From: Oscillospiraceae bacterium
Lineage (GTDB): Bacteria; Bacillota; Clostridia; Oscillospirales; Acutalibacteraceae
DNA: 5,072 bases
Reading direction: 5' to 3'
NCBI GenBank assembly: GCA_003517915.1
Contig: DOZQ01000119.1
Coordinates: forward strand, 3,025 to 8,096
The notes under the pieces were generated by a model, which did no database searches, was not told where the DNA came from, and was given only the letters and a program-made list of their open reading frames with translations. Position 1 is the first letter of the stretch. Each line of letters opens with the position of its first letter. Shown here piece after piece: positions 1 to 5,072 of this stretch. Made by a program: the position numbers and the translations under genes.

Positions 1-264
1 GAAGAGAAAAAAGCCGTGCAGGCGGGCTATTGGAACCTGTTCAGGTTTGATCCCCGAAAGAAGGACGCAGGCGAAAGCCCCTTCTCGCTGGATTCCAAGG
101 AACCCACCGCCAGCTATCAAGACTTCATTCGCAGCGAGGTGCGCTACAGCTCACTGGTGCGCTCGAATCCCGAACGCGCGGACGAGTTGTTCGCCATTGC
201 CGAAAAAGACGCGAAGGACCGTTACGAGCATCTGCGCAAGCTGGTTGTTTTATACGGCGAATAA
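1..264 (+). CDS. nifJ: Pyruvate:ferredoxin (flavodoxin) oxidoreductase, C-terminal end (5'-truncated by window)
   Basis: The reading frame is open from base 1 and ends at TAA 262-264, giving the last 87 residues of a larger protein. The residues match the extreme C-terminus of the single-chain pyruvate:ferredoxin oxidoreductase family as I know it: AGYWNLFRFDP near the start, then SPFSLDSKEP, then YQDFIRSEVRYSSL, ending in a charged helix (ELFAIAEKDAKDRYEHLR). The full enzyme is normally about 1,170-1,200 residues, so only some 7% is visible, and the TPP-binding and iron-sulfur domains lie outside the window. The family oxidatively decarboxylates pyruvate to acetyl-CoA and CO2 in the cytoplasm and passes electrons to ferredoxin or flavodoxin, a central step in anaerobic fermentation. 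A GTG at 16 could be mistaken for a start, but the frame and the family similarity continue upstream of it. The gene is closed by the terminator just downstream. The symbol nifJ (also called por) is used by homology; no nitrogen-fixation role is implied. Confidence 0.88.
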   Translation, partial: EEKKAVQAGYWNLFRFDPRKKDAGESPFSLDSKEPTASYQDFIRSEVRYSSLVRSNPERADELFAIAEKDAKDRYEHLRKLVVLYGE

Positions 265-288
265 TACAGGATTACAGTAATTACTCGT

Positions 289-322
289 CCCCTGCCGCGA
301 TTATTCACGGCAGGGGATTTTT
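289..322 (+). terminator. Rho-independent terminator of the PFOR gene
   Basis: A perfect 9-bp GC-rich stem, CCCCTGCCG (289-297) with CGGCAGGGG (308-316), encloses a 10-nt loop and is followed by A then five T (318-322). It lies 24 nt after the PFOR stop codon. This is a textbook intrinsic terminator and separates PFOR transcription from the hisS unit. Confidence 0.93.
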
Positions 323-375
323 ATGTTTGCAAACGGGTAAAATCCCGCAAAATCCCGTATGGGAGCAACATTTTC

Positions 376-404
376 TTGCATTAACCGCCTCGATTGTTTA
401 TAAT
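376..404 (+). promoter_or_regulatory. Predicted sigma-A type promoter for hisS (-35 TTGCAT, -10 TATAAT)
   Basis: A perfect TATAAT -10 box (399-404) is preceded, after an ideal 17-nt spacer, by TTGCAT (376-381), which keeps the key TTG of the -35 consensus TTGACA. The surroundings are AT-rich compared with the flanking genes. Transcription would start near 411, leaving a leader of roughly 50 nt before the hisS ATG. That is too short for a T-box riboswitch. It probably drives hisS and, by read-through, aspS. Confidence 0.75.
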
Positions 405-463
405 AAAATTTAACAGTAAACTCGTAGCGTTCTAAACGTCAGAAGAAAGGCTGGAGCATAACA

Positions 464-1801
464 ATGTCGAAATATTTGAAGTCAATTAAAGGCACTCAGG
501 ATATACTGCCCGCGCAGAGTCACAAATGGCAGTTTATCGAACACTGCATACGCGAGACCGCGCAGCTTTACGGCTACAGTGAGATACGTACGCCGGTATT
601 TGAAAAGACCGAGCTTTTCGCGCGTTCGGTCGGTGACGCCACCGACGTGGTGCAAAAAGAGATGTATACGTTTGATGACAAGGGCGGGCGTTCGGTTACG
701 CTGCGTCCCGAGCTTACCGCCGGGGCGGCCCGTTCATTTATAGAGCACGGGCTTTTTAATGAGGCGCTGCCGGTCAAGGTCTATTATGTCGGCGGATGCT
801 ACCGCTATGAAAAGCCCCAGTCCGGCCGGCTCAGGGAATTCCACCAGTTCGGAATCGAATGCTTCGGCGCGGCATCCGCGGGGGCGGACGCCGAGGTCAT
901 TGCGGTGGCCGACCGGCTTTTAAAACGGCTCTCGCTTAAAAACATCGAGCTGAAAATAAACTCCATCGGCTGTCCCGTTTGCCGGGCGGAATATAACGCC
1001 GCGCTAACCGCTTATTTTGAGCAGCATTTGGGCTCACTCTGTCCTACCTGCATAGAGCGGCTGGAGAGAAACCCCATGCGTATTTTAGACTGCAAGTCAC
1101 CCATATGCTCCGAAATCGCGGCCGGCGCGCCGACCACCCTCGAGCATTTGTGCGGTGAATGCGCCGAACATTTTGAATCGGTGAAAAAATATCTCACCGC
1201 AATGGAAATCCCTTTTACCGTAGATCCCCGCATTGTCAGGGGTCTGGATTATTACACAAAAACCGTGTTTGAATTTGTCTCGGGAGATTTGGGCGCGCAG
1301 TCGACCGTCTGCGGCGGCGGTCGTTACGACGGCCTGATAAGCCAGCTAGGCGGGCCGGATACTCCCTCTCTGGGCTTTGCTATGGGGCTCGAGCGCCTGC
1401 TGCTTATAATGGAGGCGCAGGGGTTCGATTTCCCCGCGCCCGCTCCCATAGAAATATATATAGCGCCTATGGGTGAGGAAGCGGCTATGAAGGCGGCCGC
1501 GCTTTGCGGACAGCTCAGGGCGGAGGGCTTTTCCGCCGTGACCGATACCGCCGGCAGGGGGCTCAAGGCTCAGATGAAATACGCCGACAAGCTGGGTGCC
1601 CGCCGGATTCTGGTCATAGGCGACGACGAGCTTAAAAGCGGCGTTGCGGAACTAAAGGATATGAGCTCGGGCGAGCGGGTGAGCGTCAAGCTTAAAGAGG
1701 GGCTTGTAAGCGCGGTTTACGACCAGTCGATACACGCGGCGCTCGGGGAGCTGACCGGGGCGGTCGAAAAAAAATTCCCGCCTGTCGATACCGGCATGTA
1801 G
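464..1801 (+). CDS. hisS: Histidyl-tRNA synthetase (HisRS)
   Basis: This 445-residue class II aminoacyl-tRNA synthetase attaches histidine to tRNA-His in the cytoplasm, using ATP. All HisRS signatures are visible: GTQDILP (10-16), RTPVFEKTELFARSVG (42-57), TLRPELT (79-85), motif 2 RYEKPQSGRLREFHQFG (114-130), the histidine-specific loops RGLDYYT (259-265) and GGGRYDGL (284-291), and motif 3 GFAMGLERLLL (304-314). The alpha/beta anticodon-binding domain covers about 327-420. The insertion domain (about 168-240) carries eight cysteines: C170/C173, C193/C196, C210/C215 and C230/C233. Similar cysteines occur in other clostridial HisRS as I recall them; zinc binding is only an inference. The ATG at 464 has GGAG (453-456) seven bases upstream, and the N-terminus begins right at the family start. 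The length is slightly above the usual 420-430 because of a roughly 20-residue C-terminal tail, encoded across an A8 run (1767-1774). It is first in the likely hisS-aspS transcription unit. Confidence 0.98.
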   Translation: MSKYLKSIKGTQDILPAQSHKWQFIEHCIRETAQLYGYSEIRTPVFEKTELFARSVGDATDVVQKEMYTFDDKGGRSVTLRPELTAGAARSFIEHGLFNEALPVKVYYVGGCYRYEKPQSGRLREFHQFGIECFGAASAGADAEVIAVADRLLKRLSLKNIELKINSIGCPVCRAEYNAALTAYFEQHLGSLCPTCIERLERNPMRILDCKSPICSEIAAGAPTTLEHLCGECAEHFESVKKYLTAMEIPFTVDPRIVRGLDYYTKTVFEFVSGDLGAQSTVCGGGRYDGLISQLGGPDTPSLGFAMGLERLLLIMEAQGFDFPAPAPIEIYIAPMGEEAAMKAAALCGQLRAEGFSAVTDTAGRGLKAQMKYADKLGARRILVIGDDELKSGVAELKDMSSGERVSVKLKEGLVSAVYDQSIHAALGELTGAVEKKFPPVDTGM

Positions 1802-1979
1802 GGACACGAACACCAAGCGCCGAGCGTCCGAGACCGGAAAAATGACGGAATCTCAAAAATTTACGAAATAAGTTTGGCGAAGTCTAAACCCGAAAATTTT
1901 AGAGATGGAGCTTTTTTCGGAGTAGCGAGGACGAACGAGGCGTGCCGAATAATCAAATTACAGATAGGAAGACAGAAAC
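1802..1979 (+). other. Long intergenic spacer between hisS and aspS, with one weak dyad
   Basis: These 178 nt separate two genes that usually sit close together in Firmicutes. I find no convincing coding sequence, no T-box consensus, no terminator and no good promoter. The nearest promoter-like match is TTGGCG 1874-1879 with TTTTAG 1897-1902, which is poor. One inverted repeat is present: CCGAAAA (1890-1896) and TTTTCGG (1914-1920), 7 bp with a 17-nt loop. It is not followed by a T-run, so it does not look like a terminator. A purine-rich stretch at 1925-1932 (GCGAGGAC) also recurs in the spacer after aspS. Read-through transcription from hisS into aspS seems likely. Confidence 0.5.
1966..1971 (+). 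promoter_or_regulatory. Ribosome binding site that fixes the aspS start
   Basis: AGGAAG lies 8 nt before ATG 1980. A second in-frame ATG at 1995 (residue 6) has no Shine-Dalgarno-like sequence at a suitable distance, so 1980 is preferred even though family similarity only begins around residue 8. Confidence 0.7.
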
Positions 1980-3770
1980 ATGAAAACCGAAACCATGGGA
2001 AATCTGCGGCGCACCGATTACTGCGGAGGGCTGCGTACCGGCGACTGCGGACGCGAGGTCACCGTGTGCGGGTTCGTACAGCGCCAGCGGGATTTGGGAC
2101 AGCTTATTTTTATAGATCTGCGCGACCGCACAGGGCTTTTGCAGCTCTGCTTTGACGACAATACCGACCGTGAGATATTCTCGAAGGCGTTTCAGATACG
2201 CAGTGAATATGTGCTTATGGCCAAGGGTAAAATCCGTGAGCGCTCATCGGTCAACCCCGAGCTGCCCACCGGCGAGATCGAGCTTTTTGTCGATGAACTG
2301 AGGGTGCTCTCACAGGCCGAGACCCCGCCGTTTGAAATATTGCCGGACAGCGGCGTCAAAGAAGACCTGCGGCTTAAATACCGTTTTCTCGACCTGCGCC
2401 GGCCAGATTTGCAGGGGGCGCTTATTACCCGGCATAAAATCACCAAATGCGCCCGGGATTATTTTGACCGCCAGGGCTTTATCGATATAGAAACCCCGAT
2501 GCTTATTAAATCCACCCCCGAGGGGGCAAGGGATTATCTCGTGCCCTCACGCGTGCAGCAGGGAAGCTTTTTCGCGCTGCCGCAATCCCCTCAGCTTTAT
2601 AAGCAGCTTTTGATGGTCGCCGGCTTTGACCGCTATTTTCAAATAGCCAAATGCTTCCGCGACGAGGACCTTCGCGCCGACCGGCAGCCCGAATTCACCC
2701 AGATAGACATTGAGATGTCCTTTGTCGGTGAGGATGAGGTCATGAGCGTCAACGAGGGCTTTATAAAAGAGGTATTCCGTGAGATTTTAGACACCGACAT
2801 CCCGACTCCGTTCCCGCGTATGCCCTACCGTGAGGCTATGGACCGCTTTGGTTCGGACAAGCCTGATATAAGGTTCGGCATGGAGCTGTGTGATTTAAGC
2901 GGGATTTTAAGCGGGTGCGAGGCTCGGGTATTCAGGGGCGCTTTAGATGCGGGTGGCTGCGTTCGCGGCATAAACGTAAAGGGCGGCGCAGGCGTCTACA
3001 CCCGAAAGGAAATAGACAAGCTCATAGAATGGATCAAAGCCTACGGCGCGAAGGGGCTGGCCTATACCCGCATAACTCCCGACGCGGTAAGCTCAAGCTT
3101 TGAGAAATTTTTAAGTGAAGCCGAGACTGAAAATGTCCGGCGGGCGCTAAATGCCGAAACCGGGGATCTGCTTTTGCTGGTCGCCGACGCCGACAGCGCG
3201 GTTGTGTTCGACTCTCTTGGCGCACTGCGTATACACACCGCGAAACGGCTGGATATTATAGATGAAAACCGGTTCGCCTTTTTATGGGTCACCGATTTCC
3301 CGCTGGTTGAATATGACGCCGAAGAGCAGCGTTTTACCGCGAAGCATCATCCCTTCACCAGCCCGAAAGACGAGGATCTGCCGCTGCTTGAAACCGACAT
3401 AGCGGCGGTTCGTGCCAAGGCGTATGACATGGTGCTCAACGGCACCGAGATCGGCGGAGGATCAGTAAGAATAAACGATATCGAGCTGCAAAACCGCATG
3501 TTTGACGCGCTGGGTTTTGAGCGTCAGGACGCGGAAAACCGGTTCGGATTTTTGCTAAATGCCTTTAAATACGGCGTCCCCCCCCACGGCGGCATGGCTT
3601 ACGGGCTTGACCGGCTGGTTATGCTTATGCTGAAAAAAGAATCCATAAGGGATGTCATGGCCTACCCCAAGGTGGCGAGCTCCGGCGAGCTTATGAGCGG
3701 CGCTCCGTCCGGGGTGGACGGCAAGCAGCTAGGTGAATTGGGGATAAAGATCGCGTCCGCAGAGGAATGA
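1980..3770 (+). CDS. aspS: Aspartyl-tRNA synthetase, bacterial type (AspRS)
   Basis: This 596-residue class II synthetase charges tRNA-Asp with aspartate in the cytoplasm; the length is normal for the bacterial type. The N-terminal OB-fold anticodon-binding domain covers about 8-112, including VTVCGFVQRQRDLGQLIFID (27-46). The catalytic core follows: RLKYRFLDLRRP (131-142), motif 1 region GFIDIETPML (166-175), flipping loop STPEGARDYLVPSR (178-191), QSPQ (202-205) and motif 2 FRDEDLRADRQPEFTQIDIE (226-245). The bacterial GAD insertion domain begins near GSDKPDIRFG (291-300) and runs to about 420. The C-terminal core shows HHPFTSPKDED (456-466), GGGSVRI (492-498), FGFLLNAFKYGVPPHGG (522-538) and motif 3 YGLDRLVMLM (541-550). 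Leucine 39 occupies the position of E. coli Leu30, which is His in some non-discriminating AspRS. That hints at a discriminating enzyme but does not settle it. The gene follows hisS in the same direction and is probably cotranscribed with it. No terminator is evident after its TGA. Confidence 0.98.
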   Translation: MKTETMGNLRRTDYCGGLRTGDCGREVTVCGFVQRQRDLGQLIFIDLRDRTGLLQLCFDDNTDREIFSKAFQIRSEYVLMAKGKIRERSSVNPELPTGEIELFVDELRVLSQAETPPFEILPDSGVKEDLRLKYRFLDLRRPDLQGALITRHKITKCARDYFDRQGFIDIETPMLIKSTPEGARDYLVPSRVQQGSFFALPQSPQLYKQLLMVAGFDRYFQIAKCFRDEDLRADRQPEFTQIDIEMSFVGEDEVMSVNEGFIKEVFREILDTDIPTPFPRMPYREAMDRFGSDKPDIRFGMELCDLSGILSGCEARVFRGALDAGGCVRGINVKGGAGVYTRKEIDKLIEWIKAYGAKGLAYTRITPDAVSSSFEKFLSEAETENVRRALNAETGDLLLLVADADSAVVFDSLGALRIHTAKRLDIIDENRFAFLWVTDFPLVEYDAEEQRFTAKHHPFTSPKDEDLPLLETDIAAVRAKAYDMVLNGTEIGGGSVRINDIELQNRMFDALGFERQDAENRFGFLLNAFKYGVPPHGGMAYGLDRLVMLMLKKESIRDVMAYPKVASSGELMSGAPSGVDGKQLGELGIKIASAEE

Positions 3771-3772
3771 CA

Positions 3773-3793
3773 TAGGGGCGATTCGTAATCGCC
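3773..3793. repeat. Short palindromic repeat, unit 1 (TAGGGGCGATT hairpin)
   Basis: GGCGATT (3777-3783) pairs with AATCGCC (3787-3793) across a 3-nt loop, preceded by TAGG. It starts two bases after the aspS stop codon. The leading TAGGGGCG is shared with unit 2 about 100 bp downstream, while the stem sequences differ but stay complementary. This is the expected behaviour of a palindromic repeat under structural constraint. Confidence 0.6.
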
Positions 3794-3874
3794 TGCGGGC
3801 GGATCTATGTTGCCGTCCCTGCAAATCCGCAGGTGTGTGCAGTGTGCCCGTGCATGGAATTACCGGAAACCGTG

Positions 3875-3900
3875 TAGGGGCGGATTTCATATCCGCCCGC
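3875..3900. repeat. Short palindromic repeat, unit 2 (TAGGGGCGGAT hairpin)
   Basis: GGGCGGAT (3878-3885) pairs perfectly with ATCCGCCC (3891-3898) across a 5-nt loop, led by TAGG and followed by GC. The left arm GGGCGGAT occurs a second time at 3797-3804, with a partial partner ATCCGC at 3825-3830. This indicates related or nested units within the same spacer. Confidence 0.65.
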
Positions 3901-3927
3901 AAATCTCCGACGTACCATGCGTGTCAG

Positions 3928-3939
3928 GCGAGGACAGAA
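3928..3939 (+). repeat. 12-bp direct repeat, left copy (GCGAGGACAGAA)
   Basis: The identical 12-mer recurs at 4068-4079, exactly 140 bp downstream. The two copies flank a block containing two further hairpins. The shorter core GCGAGGAC also appears in the hisS-aspS gap at 1925-1932. Confidence 0.6.
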
Positions 3940-3946
3940 ATTAACC

Positions 3947-3971
3947 ACTCCCCGCCGCGGAGCGGCGGAGT
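3947..3971. repeat. GC-rich hairpin CCGCCGC/GCGGCGG
   Basis: CCGCCGC (3952-3958) pairs with GCGGCGG (3962-3968) across a 3-nt loop. An outer ACT/AGT pairing (3947-3949 with 3969-3971) extends it after a 2-nt bulge. The CCCCGCC at 3950-3956 could instead pair with GGCGGGG at 3999-4005, giving a competing fold. There is no T-run after it. Confidence 0.6.
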
Positions 3972-4024
3972 ATCAGGCTTTATGGAACGTCCCGGAGGGG
4001 CGGGGAATGAGACTAGGAATGCTG

Positions 4025-4055
4025 CGCTTGGCGTTTTTCGTGCAAACGCGAAGCG
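4025..4055. repeat. Hairpin CGCTT-GCGTTT/AAACGC-AAGCG
   Basis: An 11-bp stem is interrupted by one G/G mismatch: CGCTT (4025-4029) plus GCGTTT (4031-4036), pairing with AAACGC (4044-4049) plus AAGCG (4051-4055), with a 7-nt loop. It sits inside the block bounded by the 12-bp direct repeats. Confidence 0.6.
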
Positions 4056-4067
4056 GATGCCCCCGCC

Positions 4068-4079
4068 GCGAGGACAGAA
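4068..4079 (+). repeat. 12-bp direct repeat, right copy (GCGAGGACAGAA)
   Basis: This is identical to 3928-3939. It ends six bases before the Shine-Dalgarno sequence of the downstream gene, so the repeat block directly abuts that gene's translation start region. Confidence 0.6.
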
Positions 4080-4085
4080 TTCACT

Positions 4086-4090
4086 GGAGG
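4086..4090 (+). promoter_or_regulatory. Strong ribosome binding site fixing the GTG start at 4099
   Basis: GGAGG lies 8 nt before GTG 4099, an ideal spacing. A GTG at 4097 is one base closer to the consensus but is in another frame that stops at 4174, so 4099 is chosen because its frame stays open to the window end and encodes recognisable zinc-finger motifs. Confidence 0.8.
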
Positions 4091-4098
4091 ATAAACGT

Positions 4099-5072
4099 GT
4101 GGATAAAGAGAATAAATACGAAGGCCTTACCTGCCCGGTATGCCATGCCAAGCTGTTTCCCGAGGACGACATAGCAGTTTGTCCTGAATGCGGGGCGCCT
4201 CATCACCGAAGCTGTTACGCCTACGCCGGTAAATGCGCCTATTCCGACACGCACGGCACCCCTCTTCAGTGGAAAATGCCGGAAATAAACGCAGATGGTG
4301 AAAACGGCGGGGCGGAAGAGAATGTCTGTCCCAAATGCGGCAAAAGCAAAGCGCGGGACGCGCTTTTTTGTCCTTACTGCGGTGAGTCCTTTTTGAATCG
4401 CGGCGAGAAGCCGCCGGAACAGTCTCCCGGTTCTCCGTTCGGCGCGCCTTTCAGGGGCGGCGCGTGGATGGATCAGCTGCCCGACCCGCTTGGCGGGGTC
4501 GCTCCTGACGAAACGGTGGACGGCCTGCCGGTAAAAGAGACAGCGGCTTTTGTCACGGTAAATACCCAGCGCTATATTCCGGCATTTAAGTCTCTTGACA
4601 AAGACAGAAAAAAACTCGTCCACTGGAACTGGGCGGCGTTTTTTCTGCCCGAATGCTGGCTGTTTTACCGCAAGTGCTACAAAGTCGGGATTTTGGCGAT
4701 ATTCATAGCCCTCATATCTAACATTTTTGCAACCCCGTTTATGCTGGAATACAGCAATATTTTATCCGCATTGCCCACCGACGTGAATTATTCCCAACAG
4801 CAGCTGACGCTCCATATTATGGAAAACATCGCCAGCATACCCTCCCGCACTCTCTGGTTCGCCGGAATCAGCCTTGCAATTTTACTTTGTGTACATGTAT
4901 TTTTCGGGCTTTTCGGCGATTATATTTACAAGCGGCATGTGGTTTCCCGCATAACAGCCATAAAATCCGAATTCGGCGCGGAAGATGCAAAGGCGGAAAT
5001 GACGCGTCAGGGATCGGTCAACATTATGTCCGGCCTTGCGGCCTCTATGCTTGTGTATGTAGCATCCGCAAT
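4099..5072 (+). CDS. RING-like zinc finger / DUF2628-type membrane protein (3'-truncated by window)
   Basis: The frame starts at GTG 4099 behind GGAGG and is open for 324 codons to the window edge. The N-terminus is a RING-like (Prok-RING type) finger: CPVC (12-15), CPECGAPHHRSC (28-39) and C46, with H35/H36 as possible ligands. A second four-cysteine ribbon follows: CPKC (77-80) and CPYC (91-94). Residues about 99-150 form a Pro/Gly-rich linker, probably flexible. Then comes WNWAAFFLPECWLFYRKCYK (176-195), a motif I associate with DUF2628 proteins. Hydrophobic segments follow at about 196-216, 252-273 and 307 onward (cut off), so the protein is probably anchored in the cytoplasmic membrane with its zinc fingers in the cytoplasm. 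No signal peptide is seen. The biochemical function is unknown to me; protein-protein interaction or envelope sensing are guesses. It follows aspS across a repeat-rich spacer with no visible promoter, so whether it is an independent unit cannot be told. The domain calls come from motif reading, not a profile search. Confidence 0.85.
   Translation, partial: MDKENKYEGLTCPVCHAKLFPEDDIAVCPECGAPHHRSCYAYAGKCAYSDTHGTPLQWKMPEINADGENGGAEENVCPKCGKSKARDALFCPYCGESFLNRGEKPPEQSPGSPFGAPFRGGAWMDQLPDPLGGVAPDETVDGLPVKETAAFVTVNTQRYIPAFKSLDKDRKKLVHWNWAAFFLPECWLFYRKCYKVGILAIFIALISNIFATPFMLEYSNILSALPTDVNYSQQQLTLHIMENIASIPSRTLWFAGISLAILLCVHVFFGLFGDYIYKRHVVSRITAIKSEFGAEDAKAEMTRQGSVNIMSGLAASMLVYVASA

Larger units (their letters stand above)
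3771..4085. repeat. Hairpin-rich intergenic repeat region
   Basis: About 315 nt after aspS hold no supportable gene but several close inverted repeats and short direct repeats, described in the entries within this interval. The arms are GC-rich and mostly symmetrical, and none is followed by a T-run on either strand, so they do not look like ordinary terminators. The pattern resembles an accumulation of small non-coding interspersed palindromic elements (REP/MITE-like), such as occur between genes in many Clostridia. That family assignment is from memory and needs a genome-wide copy count. No promoter for the downstream gene is recognisable here. Confidence 0.6.

Noticed and set aside
1874..1902. 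Possible internal promoter for aspS (TTGGCG, 17 nt, TTTTAG)
   Set aside because: The -10 box matches only about half of the consensus, which is within chance expectation for AT-rich sequence.
1874..2155. Open frame overlapping the hisS-aspS gap and the start of aspS
   Set aside because: It overlaps aspS by 176 bases in another frame, becomes arginine-rich there, has no ribosome binding site, and matches no family I recognise.
3578..3585. C8 homopolymer inside aspS as a possible phase-variation or frameshift site
   Set aside because: It encodes the conserved GVPPHGG motif in frame, the protein is full length, and phase variation of an essential synthetase is implausible.
3777..3793. Hairpin immediately after aspS as its terminator
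   Set aside because: The 7-bp stem is followed by TGCGGGCGG with no T-run, so it lacks the signature of an intrinsic terminator; it fits the repeat family better.
3917..4174. Open frame across the repeat spacer into the zinc-finger gene
   Set aside because: It reads through GC-rich hairpins, gives an arginine-rich low-complexity product, and overlaps the well-supported GTG-started gene in another frame.
4081..4623. 180-codon open frame on the minus strand
   Set aside because: It is antisense to the zinc-finger gene, whose + strand frame has clear CxxC motifs and a strong ribosome binding site; the minus frame shows no recognisable domain.

Overview
The window reads as a stretch of ordinary chromosome from an anaerobic, fairly GC-rich member of the Clostridia, plausibly the Oscillospiraceae/Ruminococcaceae group. 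This placement is inferred from four things: a pyruvate:ferredoxin oxidoreductase, the hisS-aspS pair, a RING-like/DUF2628-type membrane protein of a kind common in Clostridia, and small GTAGGGGCGGAT-type palindromic repeats. No sequence here identifies a species, and I see no phage, CRISPR, tRNA or insertion-sequence genes.

Layout, all on the + strand. Positions 1-264 are the 3' end of a pyruvate:ferredoxin (flavodoxin) oxidoreductase gene, closed by a clear intrinsic terminator at 289-322. A short spacer then carries a sigma-A type promoter (376-404), followed by hisS (464-1801, histidyl-tRNA synthetase). An unusually long 178-nt gap precedes aspS (1980-3770, aspartyl-tRNA synthetase). From 3771 to about 4085 there is a non-coding stretch packed with hairpins and short repeats and without a convincing terminator. 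At 4099 a GTG start behind a strong GGAGG opens a gene that runs off the window. It encodes a protein with an N-terminal RING-like zinc finger, a second zinc ribbon and a membrane-spanning C-terminal region.

How the genes relate. hisS and aspS are a conserved pair in Firmicutes and probably share the promoter before hisS; both charge tRNAs for translation. The PFOR gene is a separate transcription unit of central anaerobic carbon metabolism. The zinc-finger membrane protein has no known link to the synthetases and may be an independent unit.

The best candidates for a second look are the RING-like/DUF2628 membrane protein, whose biochemical role is not known to me, and the repeat-rich spacer before it. 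The long hisS-aspS gap and the absence of a T-box leader before hisS are secondary points. I did not find evidence for a new multi-gene system in this window.
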